NCBI GenBank assembly: GCA_948474755.1
Contig: CAOLHI010000922.1
Coordinates: 310,001 to 374,000 of the forward strand
DNA: 64,000 nucleotides
Reading direction: 5' to 3'
Source of the DNA: Ctenosaura bakeri
Taxonomy: Eukaryota > Chordata > Lepidosauria > Squamata > Iguanidae
The notes beneath the pieces were generated by a model. That model saw only the letters and a program-made list of their open reading frames with translations. It had not been told where the DNA came from and made no database searches. The first letter of the stretch is position 1. Every line of letters starts with the position of its first letter. Below, piece after piece: positions 26,069-37,390 of the stretch. A program made the translations under genes and the position numbers.

Positions 26069-26279
26069 TCAATGGGATGTAGTGATTTGAGTGTTGGACT
26101 ATGATTCAGGAAAATCAGGGTACAAACCACCATGGAAACCAAGTATGTGATTTTGGCCAAGGCCCTTTCTCTCAACCCAAGAAGAGAGTGGTGGCAAGCT
26201 GCCTCTGAGTAAATCCTGTCAAGGAAACCCTAGGATAGGGTCACTGAAAATCAGAGGTCACTTGAAGGCACAGAACAAG
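26069..26279 (+). mobile_element. tRNA-derived SINE
   Basis: Reads GATGTAGTGATTTGAGTGTT (A-box area), then GGACTATGATTCAGGAAAAT and GGGTACAAACC (B-box area). The common body follows (CCATGGAAACCAAGTATGTG, then GAAACCCTAGGATAGGGTCA), ending CTTGAAGGCACAGAACAA. The order matches the abundant lizard SINE whose tail is a run of ACA or CAA units. Confidence 0.75.
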
Positions 26280-26311
26280 TCTGTTTTAATTAACTGACTT
26301 AGAATGTATGT

Positions 26312-26545
26312 ACAGTACATAGTTATAACAGTTTGATGCTACTTTGTCATGGCTCCTTCCTATAAAATTCTGGGACTTGCCATTTGGTGATGGTACTTCA
26401 AATTCTCTGCTAGTGAGCTCTAGACCATTCCCTTGCATTATTCTGTGCATTCCCTTGCATTACACTACTAGAGAATTCTGGGTACTATATTAAATTATAA
26501 ACCCCATGATGCTAAAGGAGTGGGCCGTAATAGCTAAAGATACAT
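26312..26545. mobile_element. Degraded fold-back Harbinger-like element, third subtype
   Basis: TTTGATGCTACTTTGTCATGGCTCC at the left and GGAGTGGGCCGTAATAGCTAAAG at the right are imperfect inverted partners. The centre has AAAATTCTGGGACTTGCC. It resembles squamate MITEs with a TTTGATACCACTTTAACTG subterminal block. A smaller piece of the same type may lie at 27480-27560. Confidence 0.5.
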
Positions 26546-27257
26546 TCTTGGTCTGTTTTGTTATTTTGATTGCTTCTTTTTTGTGATGATGTGTTTTATA
26601 TGTTAGTGTTCAAGTCACTTTTATTATATATCACCGTAAGAGAGAAAGCAGTTTCTAAATATTTTAATAAATAAATAATAATCATTCAGCGACAGGTTGC
26701 TTCCATACTGGCAATTCTATGATTGATGGGACATTTTTATTTTGCAAAAAAGTTTGTAGACAATGAGATGGTTCCTTTAGGCAGACAATTTTCACCAATT
26801 TAGTCTTACCCCTGTAGTCACACATAGAATCTCTCATCCTGGCTTGAAGCCTCTCACAACACTCTGGAGCAGAATTTTCAAGATCCAGAAGGAACTACAA
26901 GAGGAAGGAGCTCATTCAGAAATAGACTTCATTTCTGCCTCTTGGCTTCTTTCACTGCCAGCAGAAATCCACTGGTCATAAACCTGGATCCAGCCCTTCA
27001 ATCTTACATGAAAATTGTTCACATTGACTAGAGATTTCAAGAAATGATGTGGTCCTAGGCTCAGAGTTTCTCCATGCTGCCAATCTACACACACAGAGAG
27101 ACACACATGCACACACATATGCACACACACAGAGACACACAACCTTTAATGTTTCTTTGAAGATTCTCTCAAGATGCATCATTTCACAGTATCTTGCCAA
27201 GCTCCTTAATATTCCAATTGTTTTAATGTATGCAACTTTCTTAAAAGTGTTGTAGAG

Positions 27258-27370
27258 CAGAGGTTGTCAACCTTTGGTCCTCCAGATATTTTGGACTTCA
27301 AATATGAATTGCCATGCTACCTGGTACTTCAGGCCCAGAAAATTTGGAGGATCAAAAGTTAGGAACTACT
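27258..27370. mobile_element. Short hAT-like MITE
   Basis: The left end CAGAGGTTGTCAACCTTTGG and the right end, whose inverse carries TAGTAGTTCCTAACTTTTG, are imperfect inverted repeats; CCTCCAG and its inverse lie just inside. It is the same family as the better preserved copy at 33285-33426. Confidence 0.6.
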
Positions 27371-28734
27371 AAAGCACATCTATGCTACAGATGCCAAACC
27401 AATTTCATTGTCATTTCATTCCCTCTCACCTGGAAAGCATAGTTCTAAGGGGTGGCCCAATGACGGTTCCTTAAGACACAACTCTTTGCATTCTCGTGGA
27501 ATTATAGTTCCCATCCTTTTTGGTGTAGGAGGGCATGACAATTAAAGTGCAATTGAGTTAATAAGAGTTTCTAATGAAAATATATAATCAAAAAGCCACA
27601 GTTATCTATATGTGTTTAACTATCTTCTTTTTCTCTGCATCCAGTGCATATTTTCCATGCAGTTATTACCATATGGACCCAAGGATTCTCCCCATCACTC
27701 CTGCATCTCCAGCTATGAATAAAAAGTCACAAGTGACACAAACTCCTACATCTGCCAAGTTACAAGGACTGTCTTTTTACCAGAGAGAGAGAGAGAGCTA
27801 TAGAAAATGCAGTCATCCCGTTGAAAGTGATCTCAGTACACACTTTGATGTTAACTGCCTTGAAAATGGATTGTTTTCTATCTAACTGTTGCAAAATCCC
27901 ATTTGCCTGGATATATACTTGATCCTAGAACTGAGGGGGACATAACTTCCAATCCCTCTGGAGTATTTTTAGTGTATTTGGGAATTTGTTTGTTTAGGGA
28001 ATGGAGACAAAATTGTAAATACACTGTATTTTTTTTCTCTCACTTCTACAGAATAAACCTTTCTGCTGCACTACTCAAGGAAGTACCCTCCCATTGTTTC
28101 CTTGGGATTTCTTGATTTATTTTTGAACCTTCAGAGCCTATTCATTACCCTTTGTGTTTCCCTCTTTTAGATTTCAAGCTTCTAACAAAAGATTAAACTA
28201 AACTGAAGATTCAACAGCTCAAGATTTAAAGGTTTCTCTTCCCCTAAGTAGTATGTGCCACCCAATGTATTATGTAAAGTGTAAGAAGTTGTTCCCACAC
28301 AGAGAATTATGTAAATAATAATTTGCCTCTGCCTTTGTCCCTGAGCTACAGAGAATATTAATGTACAGCATGAACATGAATCATGCCAGCACTAAAGTTC
28401 ACTGGGAGTGCAGTGTCTTAAGGGCTCACAGAGATAAATGGTTCAGAAGATACCTCAGTTACATCAGTGGCCTTCGAGCAATCATTTTGCAGGTCCTGGC
28501 TCAAAAGCAATGCAGAAGCAATGAGGGGTGTAAGCCAGGATCAGTCCTACCCTTAAGCAGAGTGAGCCAACTCTCAAAGGCTCATAAATACTACTGCCTT
28601 CAGTAAAACCCAGAAATGTTAGGGAGCTACAAATCCCAGAATACCCAAGGCAGCATGGGTCTTCATGGGTTCATGGGTTTTGTTGTACAAAACTATTTTC
28701 CCAAGTTCTCTCTGTTCACTCAAAGTAGCCCAAC

Positions 28735-30130
28735 AGTTCTGGTAAACACTGAACTATTCAGCTTCTGGATTTCATGACTTGTAAGAGTTTTTTCCCATTC
28801 CCACATCCAGTTGTGTCCTAAACATACTGGGGTTCCACATTTTTCCTACCTGAAGTATGATGTCATAGGGGTTCTTCTTCTCCCAATCATATCCTCCATG
28901 AACTCAATACTTTCTCCCATGCTTCTCCCACTGTATCCACATCTTCTGTCTCACATATTTAACATTTTTTTACAAAATGCTACAATCATGGTGCTAAGTA
29001 CTATACCACTTTAGCAGTATAACAGCAAAGTAAAAGAGAAGTAAAGGAGAAGAAACATCTCGTCTAGCAATTGGAATGTAATGTGGGAAGGAGTGTCAGG
29101 GGGCAAACTAAGCCAGTGATGTATTTAAGTCTTTGACTCCAAGTCTCAAGTCAAGTCTCAGGTCTTTACCTTCAAGTCTCGAGTCTCAAGTCCTTGCAAG
29201 ATACTTTGACGTCAAGTCTTAAGTCAAGTCTCAAGTCTGGGAGCCAACTTTATAGCCCAACCTGGACAGTCAAATGAAGTCAGATTTAACAATTTAAATA
29301 GAGTCAGCCCTCCACTTTTGTGATTTTGCCATCTGCATCTTCAGAAGCGGGGAATAGGATCCTTCTTATTCCCATTACTGAAGCTTCAAGAGCTTTAGAA
29401 GGAAGGATTCTTCCTTCTCAAACCCATTGCCTAAGACATTTTCTGTTCCCCTCTTAGATATGCACACTGGACTCTGAGCACGAGTCTTGCCTTCTGCTCT
29501 TAGGAAAAGTTTTAGAAATCTCCTCCTATATGTAGTGGGAACAGGTTGCTGAGCTAGACCTCAACCCCACGTCAAGCCCATTGCCTAACCCATCTACTGT
29601 TCCCTCTGTGTCCACACTTTGGGCTCAAGACAGATCATCATGTGACCAGTAAGTTGTAAAGTTTCTGGATGAATGTGTTACGTTACTGAACCGAGGGCAG
29701 CAAGTCAGTCACTAAAAATATACAAGTCTCAAGTCAAGTCAAGTCAGTGTATAATTTTTGCCAAGTCAAGTTGGAGTTGAGTCACTGAAGTGACATAAGT
29801 CTGACTTGAGTCTGAGTCAACCGACTCAAGTCCACATCACTGGCAAACTCTGTGGAAAAGTTCACACCCTCAAGTAACACTTCACAAGTGGGCCACCCAG
29901 AAGTAGGGAAGGAACTGAGAAAATGTGAGATGTGAGAGTTTATTCCTATCTGTATCAGAAATCAAGGGAAGAAAGAAAAATCCCTTACTTGTGTTTGAAA
30001 AGTTATAGTGAGTCCCAGAAATTCATGAAAAATGGATTGGGTCAGGAGGTAAATCATACGAATGTTAATTTAAAAATCCCAGTAAGTACAATTTCCACCA
30101 AAGCCCAAAATATTTGGCCAACCTGGGTGA
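28735..30130 (+). repeat. Uncharacterised dispersed repeat, copy 2, split by a hAT-like element
   Basis: Collinear with 25010-25735 on both sides of the insertion at 29103-29850. The left half ends near GGAAGGAGTGTCAGGGG; the right half resumes with CTGTGGAAAAGTTCACACC, matching CTTCTGGGGCAAAGGTCACA of copy 1. The shared order shows that the two halves were once continuous. The class is not known. Confidence 0.6.
29114..29842. mobile_element. hAT-like non-autonomous transposon with AAGTC subterminal arrays
   Basis: The ends are CAGTGATGT and the inverted ACATCACTG. GCAAACT(A/C) occurs at 29103-29110 and 29843-29850, matching 7 of 8 bases, which fits an 8-bp hAT target duplication (three extra bases separate the left copy from the terminus). 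About 115 bp inside each end is packed with AAGTC and GACTT motifs, for example at 29127-29245 and 29725-29835. The interior has no transposase. At 729 bp it resembles hAT MITEs with a CAGTGATG-type end, known from fish and other vertebrates. Confidence 0.75.
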
Positions 30131-31290
30131 GCATTTAGCTTCTGTCTCTGTGACTCCATTTCTCATCAACACAGGAACATATTATTAGTAACTTTCCCTA
30201 ACAGTTTTCTACCTGTCTCCCTTCCCTCCCCACTCCCATTTGAGCTTTTGGAAATACCAAAAGCACACTGAGAAAATCCGCAGCCACCCAAGAGTCACTG
30301 TTTGTGTTCCTATTACCTTTTCCTGCTCTTATATAGAACATTCTATAGTAGTATGAAGTATTATTGCTATTATTAACTGTGCTAAGCACACAGTTGACCA
30401 TTTGCACTTCAGCGTGCCCCTTCCTAGAGGCAGATCACACTGCCAGGTCCCTCAAGAAACTGAACTTTGTATCTACTGCTGCTATTTTTACTATAAACTT
30501 AAAATCAAAACAGTGAAATGCTTTGTGGAAGCAACCCACAGTATTCCACTCCTTTCTGTTTTGACTCCTTTCTTTTTCACAAATGTTGTAAACTTAAAGG
30601 AACAAAAAATACTGGAGATTGTGGTGATGAGACAGTACAATTGGGGTAGAGAATGTGTTCTCCAGATACTGAACTCCTAAACTTCTCTAGCCACCTTTTC
30701 ATTATGTGGCTAGGTCTGAAGGCAATTGCAGCCTGACAATGGCTGGAGGACTATACATTTCTCCACTCCTGTAGCCATTGACAACAGAAATCATACTGAC
30801 AATTTGGTTGTTTCATCTGGGGCCACCAAAGTAAAGTCAATTTACATCCAGATATGGGGGCCTGGAAAATAGTTTGGTTCCCACAGGCTCCACTTAGCTC
30901 CTTTGCCATTGAATCTACAGTTATGTACATAGTTCCCCGGCCATTTAAGCTGCAATCCTGAACAAAATTACCGGTATCTGGGAATGGGACCCACTAAATC
31001 CAGTGGCTTCTTTTCAATTGCACAGTTAGCTGAGTTCAGCTTCATTCAAATTTTACTATATTGTGTTAATGGTTGCTGGAATCTAGATTTATGTGGCTGT
31101 TAATAAAAAGCATGTTCCCTCTTCACCACCACCACAAAAGAAGGATGAATCAAATGTGGTAGTCCACCACACTAAGAGCTAACCATATAACTAAGGATAC
31201 TAGCAGCAACTCTTTTGCATTACAATATTTGTATAAGACAGAGAGCTGACTAACATTTCAAAAAGGATCTTATTAGCTCTGAAAGCATGT
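30131..31290. other. Intergenic, nothing firm
   Basis: No gene, RNA or repeat family could be supported here; open frames are short and have no recognisable domains. Confidence 0.55.
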
Positions 31291-31940
31291 GTATGTGCTT
31301 TCAAGTTGCCTCTCAACTTACAACAGCCCCATGAGTTTCATAGGGTTTTCTTAAGCAAGGAAAACTCAGGCCCTTTCTGCACCTTCCCTCTTCCCGGCGC
31401 GGGGATCATGCGAGCAGCCTCTTGTGAGAGGCTCTCGCATCCCCGCTGCTTCGGCTCCACAGCTGCTGCCTGCTGGCTGGCAGGCAGTGTGAGGCATCTG
31501 CCTCTTCCTTCCGCAGCAGAGCTGGGCATTTTCCCAGGCTGCGCTGGGGGAGGAAGCACAAAAGGTCGCATCTCCGGAGGGTCCGCACACATGGCAAGTG
31601 CGTGTGGGGCCTCAAAGTGACGCACTATCACGCACCATTTTCAACTACAAACCAAAAATTAAATAGTGCACAATCAGCACCTGCTGGACCCAGCAATGTT
31701 GCGCGATTGCGAGGACATAATCTGAAATGCTCCTCGCAATCGCACAATGCTCTGGAGGCCCTTTTGCATGGCAAATGCTGTGCGAAAAGGGCCTCTGAGA
31801 TGGTTTTGTCAGTTCCTCTCTCTGAAATATAATCTACAGCACCTGGTATTCATTGACTATCTCCTATCCAAGTGCTAACTAGCACTGACCCTGCTTAACT
31901 TCCAAGATGAGATAGGATCTGATGCCTTTAGGTTATCAGA
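31291..31940 (-). mobile_element. 5S-rRNA-derived SINE, interrupted by a GC-rich transposon
   Basis: On the minus strand, 31831-31940 resembles most of a 5S rRNA gene: read on the plus strand it shows CTACAGCACCTGGTATTC, CCTATCCAAGTGCTAACT and GACCCTGCTTAACTTCC, the inverse of the 5S 3' half with its internal promoter region. The body and tail follow to the left (CCATGAGTTTCATAGGGTTT near 31330). The SINE is broken at 31369-31793 by a transposon, so its two halves are 31291-31368 and 31794-31940. 5S-headed SINEs are known from fish, bats and squamates. Confidence 0.82.
31369..31793. mobile_element. GC-rich fold-back DNA transposon (Harbinger-like), copy A
   Basis: The ends are GGCCCTTTCTGCA and the inverted TGCGAAAAGGGCC. 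TCA (31366-31368) and TCT (31794-31796) flank it, consistent with a 3-bp target duplication with one change. The left half is very GC-rich. A perfect 13-bp hairpin stem lies at 31703-31715 and 31731-31743. There is no transposase; the overlapping open frames on both strands come from the GC-rich palindromic composition. It shares termini with 56348-56887. Confidence 0.8.
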
Positions 31941-31967
31941 CCCTAAATACTAGTATCCTGGGCAAGG

Positions 31968-32010
31968 AGATAGAGATAGAGATAGAGATAGAGATAGAGA
32001 TAGAGATAGA
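31968..32010. repeat. GATAGA hexanucleotide microsatellite
   Basis: About seven GATAGA units, ending at 32010. It begins about 30 bp beyond the head of the 5S-SINE. Confidence 0.92.
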
Positions 32011-33276
32011 ATGAGACAGAGAATTGCAGTCTACCCTATGCAAAACCTTCACATATCTCAGGGGAAGCACTCTAGTGTTACATTTTCAATGACATACCGA
32101 TTTTGTACCACAATAGATATGTTGACATGGAGATCTTTCAGATAATCAGTTCTGCCTATGCCAGTCTCAGGTGGACAAGTTTTGAATGGACTCAGAGACC
32201 CAACTTTAATTTCCTAATTTTTTCTAATTTGATTTATATGCTACTATTCTTCCAAAATTGGACTCTTCACTATGGCAAAGAAAGTCAGAGTTGAATTTAA
32301 GAGATATTTTTATTTATTACATCAGACAATATGATTCAAAATTTTGATTCATCATATCCTAAAAAATATTCCAGAAATTGGCTCCCCTGCCATGTCATCA
32401 CTTCATAAAGTATCCAGATGCTAATACATACACTAGCTAATATTTGAAAACACCCATTGGAAACCCATCCACTATGGCTTGAAGTTAACAGGTAAAAATG
32501 TCCAATAAGTATTAGTATGGAATAGCAAATGTAGCAAGATGGTTGTGATCCACTTGCTTTACATAGAGTGCTCTCTAGCAAACCACCGGTTCCACCACAA
32601 CTTCTACAGACATCTGTAATACTAAAAGGATAGCTTTATTGACTCTTGTCATCCGGAAGGAGCACAGAGATGTGGATTCTGAGAAAGGAGAAAGGAATTC
32701 AACATATATCTTTTCTGATATATTCTGATTCACATCCCTCTCCAACTTTCATCATGCCTTCAAAAACTGCTCCAGTTTTTGGAGCAGTTTCTGATATGAA
32801 GAAGTCCAGAGGGCTGAAGTGGGGTGAGGAGGAAAGGATAGTCTTGATGTGCAAGGAGAATTTCTTTCATATTTTTTGTTACTGATCATAAATCCTGACC
32901 CTGATGTTGATTTCACTTGAATGTATTCAATGTAAAGTGTTCTTAAGTATCATGACTTACCACTCTTTTGTCAGGAAAGAAATATGGCCTACAAAAGGTA
33001 TCTGAAAATTGCCTTAGTCTTTACTTCCACAACACTGGAAATACTGGAGGTTTGTTTTCCCTGCTTTAATAAAATCAGAAAATCCTTGAAGTGTTAGAAA
33101 AAGCAGACCAAAGTTTTCAATTGCCCCCTCTTGGTCTAGTGTGGTTTCAGAGGCTTTGGTGTACATATTTATTCCTATCACAGAATCCCTATTCTGCCAG
33201 TAATAGGGTCTCTCCAATATTTTAATAGAATCCTCACATACATAAATTCCACATACGTGTTAAGGTAGATACAAAG
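32011..33276. other. Intergenic, nothing firm
   Basis: AT-rich sequence with a local imperfect palindrome near 32768-32795 (CTGCTCCAGTTTTTGGAGCAG). No gene recognised. Confidence 0.5.
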
Positions 33277-33284
33277 CTCTGAAG

Positions 33285-33426
33285 CTGAGGCAGGAGTTCC
33301 CAAACTTCGGTCCTCCAGATGTTTTGCACTTCAGCTCCTAGAATTCCCGAGTGTTGGCCAAGTTGGCTGAGGCTTCTGGAAGTTGAAGCTCAGAACACCT
33401 GGGGGACCAAAGTTTGAGAAACACTG
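33285..33426. mobile_element. Short hAT-like MITE with 8-bp target duplication
   Basis: The left terminus contains GTTCCCAAACTTCGGTCCTCC; the right one is the inverted GGGGGACCAAAGTTTGAGAA ending ACACTG. CTCTGAAG (33277-33284) and CTCTAAAG (33427-33434) flank it, matching 7 of 8 bases. It is 142 bp, palindromic and non-coding. Confidence 0.78.
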
Positions 33427-33434
33427 CTCTAAAG

Positions 33435-36400
33435 GAAGATATTCATTGGAGATGGAAAAATCAAACCCAGGACAAGTCTGATTCCAGACTGACGAAGAAT
33501 ATTAAGTTTCTCATCGTTGTCACAGCTAATAATTAGCAGCTAATAACTTAACAGATAATGGTAACACAACTAAAAAAAAAAAACCATTATAGGTATAGCA
33601 ATGCTTTGAAAACAACCTAATATGTAAATAAGTTTTATCTTCTTTCTGATTAATTTTGCTTGAAGCATTTCATATCAACAGGATGCTACATTTTTAACTG
33701 AATGACAGACTTTTGGAATTTTAATTACTTGCTAATTAAAGAACTCTTCAGGATGAAAGAAACCTTTCAACAGCAAACAATGGAAAGGATGGGGGAAATG
33801 TTCTCAGATACATTCCTATTAACAAAGCCCATATATAAATCTACCTCTGGGCATATATTGAAATATGTAGGAGGTAGCATAGCAACTGCTTTCTTTTCTG
33901 CTATTTCAGTTCCAATTCACGTTGATTTTTGTACAGGAGTGACACAATGTCCTTGCTAAGAATGTGCTAGTTCCCTCCAGCTTTCCCTAAAAGATCAGTT
34001 GGGCCTCTGAATTGAACACTTTTCTTTAAAAAAAAAATGTTTTTTTTCCCCAAGCCTATGAAGTGAGCATGCAACAAAACCAACTCTGAGAATTTACCCT
34101 TCATAGAACTTTTCATAGATGAAAACCAGGGTGTATGTACCCAACCAACATCAGAATGTGGTTAAGATGGAAAAAGTTATTAACGAGGAAGAACACACAA
34201 GTTAAGACAGGCTGCACCAGTTTGACTTTGCCTGAACCTACTGGGAAGGTCAAGACTGCACCCCTTCCACTCTTCTCCCTGCTTCAATTTCCACTCATGA
34301 AGCTTTTGAATGGGCACCCAGAAGCAATTTCTTTAAAAATTCCCTGTGTTCCAAAATCAATCAGGTAATAGCCATGAAGAATAGACCAACAGAAAGTTGG
34401 AGTAAAAAAGGAAGAAAGAGAAAGAAAGAAAGCAAGAAAGCAAGCATGAAAGAAGGATGGCCCGTATGATCTCTTCCAATTCTATGATTCTATGACACAA
34501 AGCAAGGCAGTAAAGAGGTTTCTATGCTGTCGATCATAGTAAAGGCATGGTCTTGGCTGTGTTAATTTATGGCTGGCTGTAAAACAGCTTGGCTAGCTTA
34601 ATTACAGCTTAGCTAGCTTAATTACATCATGTGTTCTTTTAGAGGCTGGCTGAGGCTTTTCCTGCTCTTTTGCAGCTGGCACTTTAACTGGTCTGTATGT
34701 CATGCTTTGACAAATAATTGATCTGTCTGTTTTGGTCTGACCCACACAGTTTAAAAATAAATAAATCTGAAATTCCTTCCATCTTGCTTATGACAAAATC
34801 TGCAAATTTTGATGAATCTTTATTAAAGCACTCTGAAACAATATTTTTCCTTATCCATAGTGACCTCAGTGATCATAGCACAACTTAGGAAACCAAGGGT
34901 TCTTTCATGTATGAAATGGGTTGTATTTGAGGTTTTGGTCAAAGGTACATAAATTATCATTCATTTGCACTGAGATTCAAACTGAAGAAAACTTGTAACA
35001 ATCTAAAAAGATCATCAGAGAAATAAAGAAACTGAGTGATCATAATTGTTCATCTGTCATGAACATACCTGTTGTGGTTCTAGAATAACAACATGATTAC
35101 AGTGCTCCAAGTTATGCTGACCCACTGCTGTTTAGTGGATTCCTTTGGAGACTTCCAGTTAAGACCTATACATAATTCTCCTCCTGCAAGGAGATCTTCT
35201 TTCAGGTCACTTAGATGCTTTGGGTATATAAAGATTGTACATCTTTGTGTGGTTGGTCTGAAGTATCACATAACCTCTCTTTTCAATATATTCAAGATGC
35301 CTGTGGAAGACTGCACATTTCTCTGTGGTATCTTCTTGTTGGAAAATGTGAATAATAGAAGCATATCTCACAAGCAAAGTAATTGTGTCCAGAAGCACAA
35401 AGTGAGCTATAACCAGTCCCACTCCAATCCAGAGAGGATCTAGCAGAGAAATAAAGCAGACTTAGCTCTCTTCGTTAAAACATTTGAAGCAGGCTTACTT
35501 ACAAATACTACGAGTTTTCAAACATTTCATGATGCTGTAACATGTTTGTCAAACTAAGAATTACAAAATGGAGGATAAGCAAGCTCAGTCTAATGGCAGA
35601 CTAACTGATACAGGAAGAGACAGTGTAGCTAAGACCAAAATGCTGAAACTTGGTTGGAGGGAATGGGTTTAGCACATTGGGGAGTTCGTATAGACTATAA
35701 TCCAGAGCAGATTCACCACCTCACTGGCATGGAAGGCCACACTCATCTCTGCTTTGTAGGATGGGGAAATATATACATTTCAAGATTTTGTTTAATTTTG
35801 GAAAAATTCAAAATTTAGGTAAATTCTTCAAAAGCAAATTAATATTAAATTATCTCCTATTTATACTGGTCAAACTCGATAGGTAAAATTAGACCATGCT
35901 ATATCCATCTGGTCTTAAAGATGAAAGGGGGAAAATGATGCCAACCCTATTTAAGCAGCAACATGGTTAAGTACATAACATAAACCTAACCTTCAATGAT
36001 GCAAAGCCCTGGGCATGGGTGAATGAGTATATCAGTTTTACTGCCTCCTATACAATTGCTTCCTACATCTTCATGAGGATAGCAGCAGTGAAGATGCTCA
36101 AGCAGGAAACCAGCAACATGGGATATTGCATGCCAAGGAAGGAGTCAAGGTAACCACCAACTGCAACAAGAAGAAAAGAAAGCTGCTTGTGATGTCTCAC
36201 AATCACACAAAGCTAACTGAAGGAAAAGGAAGGAAAAGATTGGATAACAAGAATTCACGGTGATATGGGTGATATTTACCAATCCAGCAGAGAAGCAAAG
36301 AATCAATGTGGCTTAGACTAGGAGTCCAAGGAGAGTACACAAATGGGAATCAGAGTAGCAGAGTGACAACCAGCAACCAGTGTACTGTGAGTTGGCTAGC

Positions 36401-36949
36401 CCAAAGCTGGGGTTTACATACTCTTTTTCTGCCTGGAGAGCTAAGGTGATAATGGCTTTCTGGCAGAGTAAATAATGGAGTCTGGAAACCAGACAACAGG
36501 GTCCAGAATGAGCTAATGGTCCTACCATTAGCTGATAAAGGGGCTAATGGTAGCCTTGATAGCTCTTTAATTGCTGGAAAGGTATGGGGACAAAAAGGAA
36601 GTTTGATGGTCAGAGAAAGAAGGACTAAGACAATCAGCTGTCCTGTGGGAATATCACATAGACTGTCATCTCTAAAACTTGGGTCACTGAAAGCTAACTG
36701 GAAGCTCATTATCATTGGAGTTTTCCTAATGATTTCCTATGATCTAGCTATCCCTCAAGGTCTCTCCTGACCTGATTTTTCAATGCATGTGTTCACCCAA
36801 CTTTTCCTCATGACCAGCATGGCCATGCAGCCATAGTAGAGGATAATTTATAATTATGCCAATTAATATATTTTGCCAATTAAACCATATCAAAGCATGG
36901 GGTGTATAGCCTATTAACAATTGTTCTAATAACAACTCTTATAGAAATA
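33435..36949. other. Intergenic, nearly featureless
   Basis: A purine-rich run of AAAGAAAGAAAGC units lies at 34410-34450. It is followed by a 40-bp CR1-type terminus at 34457-34495 (GGCCCGTATGATCTCTTCC, then two ATTCTATG octamers). No gene was recognised. The 116-codon frame at 35093 has no family resemblance that I can see. Confidence 0.55.
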
Positions 36950-37390
36950 CTATGGCAGCCTATAGACTCAAAGACAGATGAGATGCCAAGGGCTATCTAG
37001 TCTAACTTTCTGCCATTGCAGGAATCTAGAACTTAAGCATCTCCGATAGGTGCCCACCCAACCTCAGTTTAAAGACCCCTGCAGAAGACCTTTAAGTTGA
37101 TCTATTTCATTATCAAACAGCTCTTACAATCAAAAAGTTCTTCCTAATGTTCAAGTGGAATCTTTTTTCCTTGTAATTTAATCCAACTGATTCAGGTTCT
37201 GTCCTGCAAGCAAGTAGAAAGCAAGCTCATTCAATAATCTACAATGCCTCTCCTGAATATTATTTAGAGATAGCTCTCATGCTACCTCTCCTATCCTCCT
37301 AAATATATCCAGTTCTTTGCTTGTCCTCATAAGGATTGGCTTCCAGACCAACTTGGCTATCCTCCTCTTGACACATTGAGTCAGAAAGTT
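36950..37390 (-). mobile_element. CR1-like LINE 3' fragment
   Basis: The reverse complement reads as a decayed CR1 3' coding end and UTR: plus-strand blocks are GGGCTATCTAGTCTAACTTTC, AAAGTTCTTCCTAATGTTC and CTCCTATCCTCCTAAATAT. Compare the minus-strand CR1 at 56088, which has the same AAGTTCTTCCTAATGTTTA block. Confidence 0.6.

Noticed and set aside
29127..29245. CRISPR-like or satellite array of AAGTC units
   Set aside because: Units are 5-6 bp with irregular spacing and recur inverted at the other end of a transposon, so they are subterminal motifs.
31306..31631. Overlapping open frames of about 100 codons on both strands
   Set aside because: They lie in the GC-rich interior of a fold-back transposon; low stop-codon density is expected from the composition and no domain is visible.
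31831..31940. A 5S rRNA gene
   Set aside because: Too diverged and truncated, and it is continuous with a SINE body; better explained as a 5S-derived SINE head.
35093..35443. 116-codon frame, with an opposite-strand frame
   Set aside because: No family resemblance; AT-rich intergenic context without exon borders.
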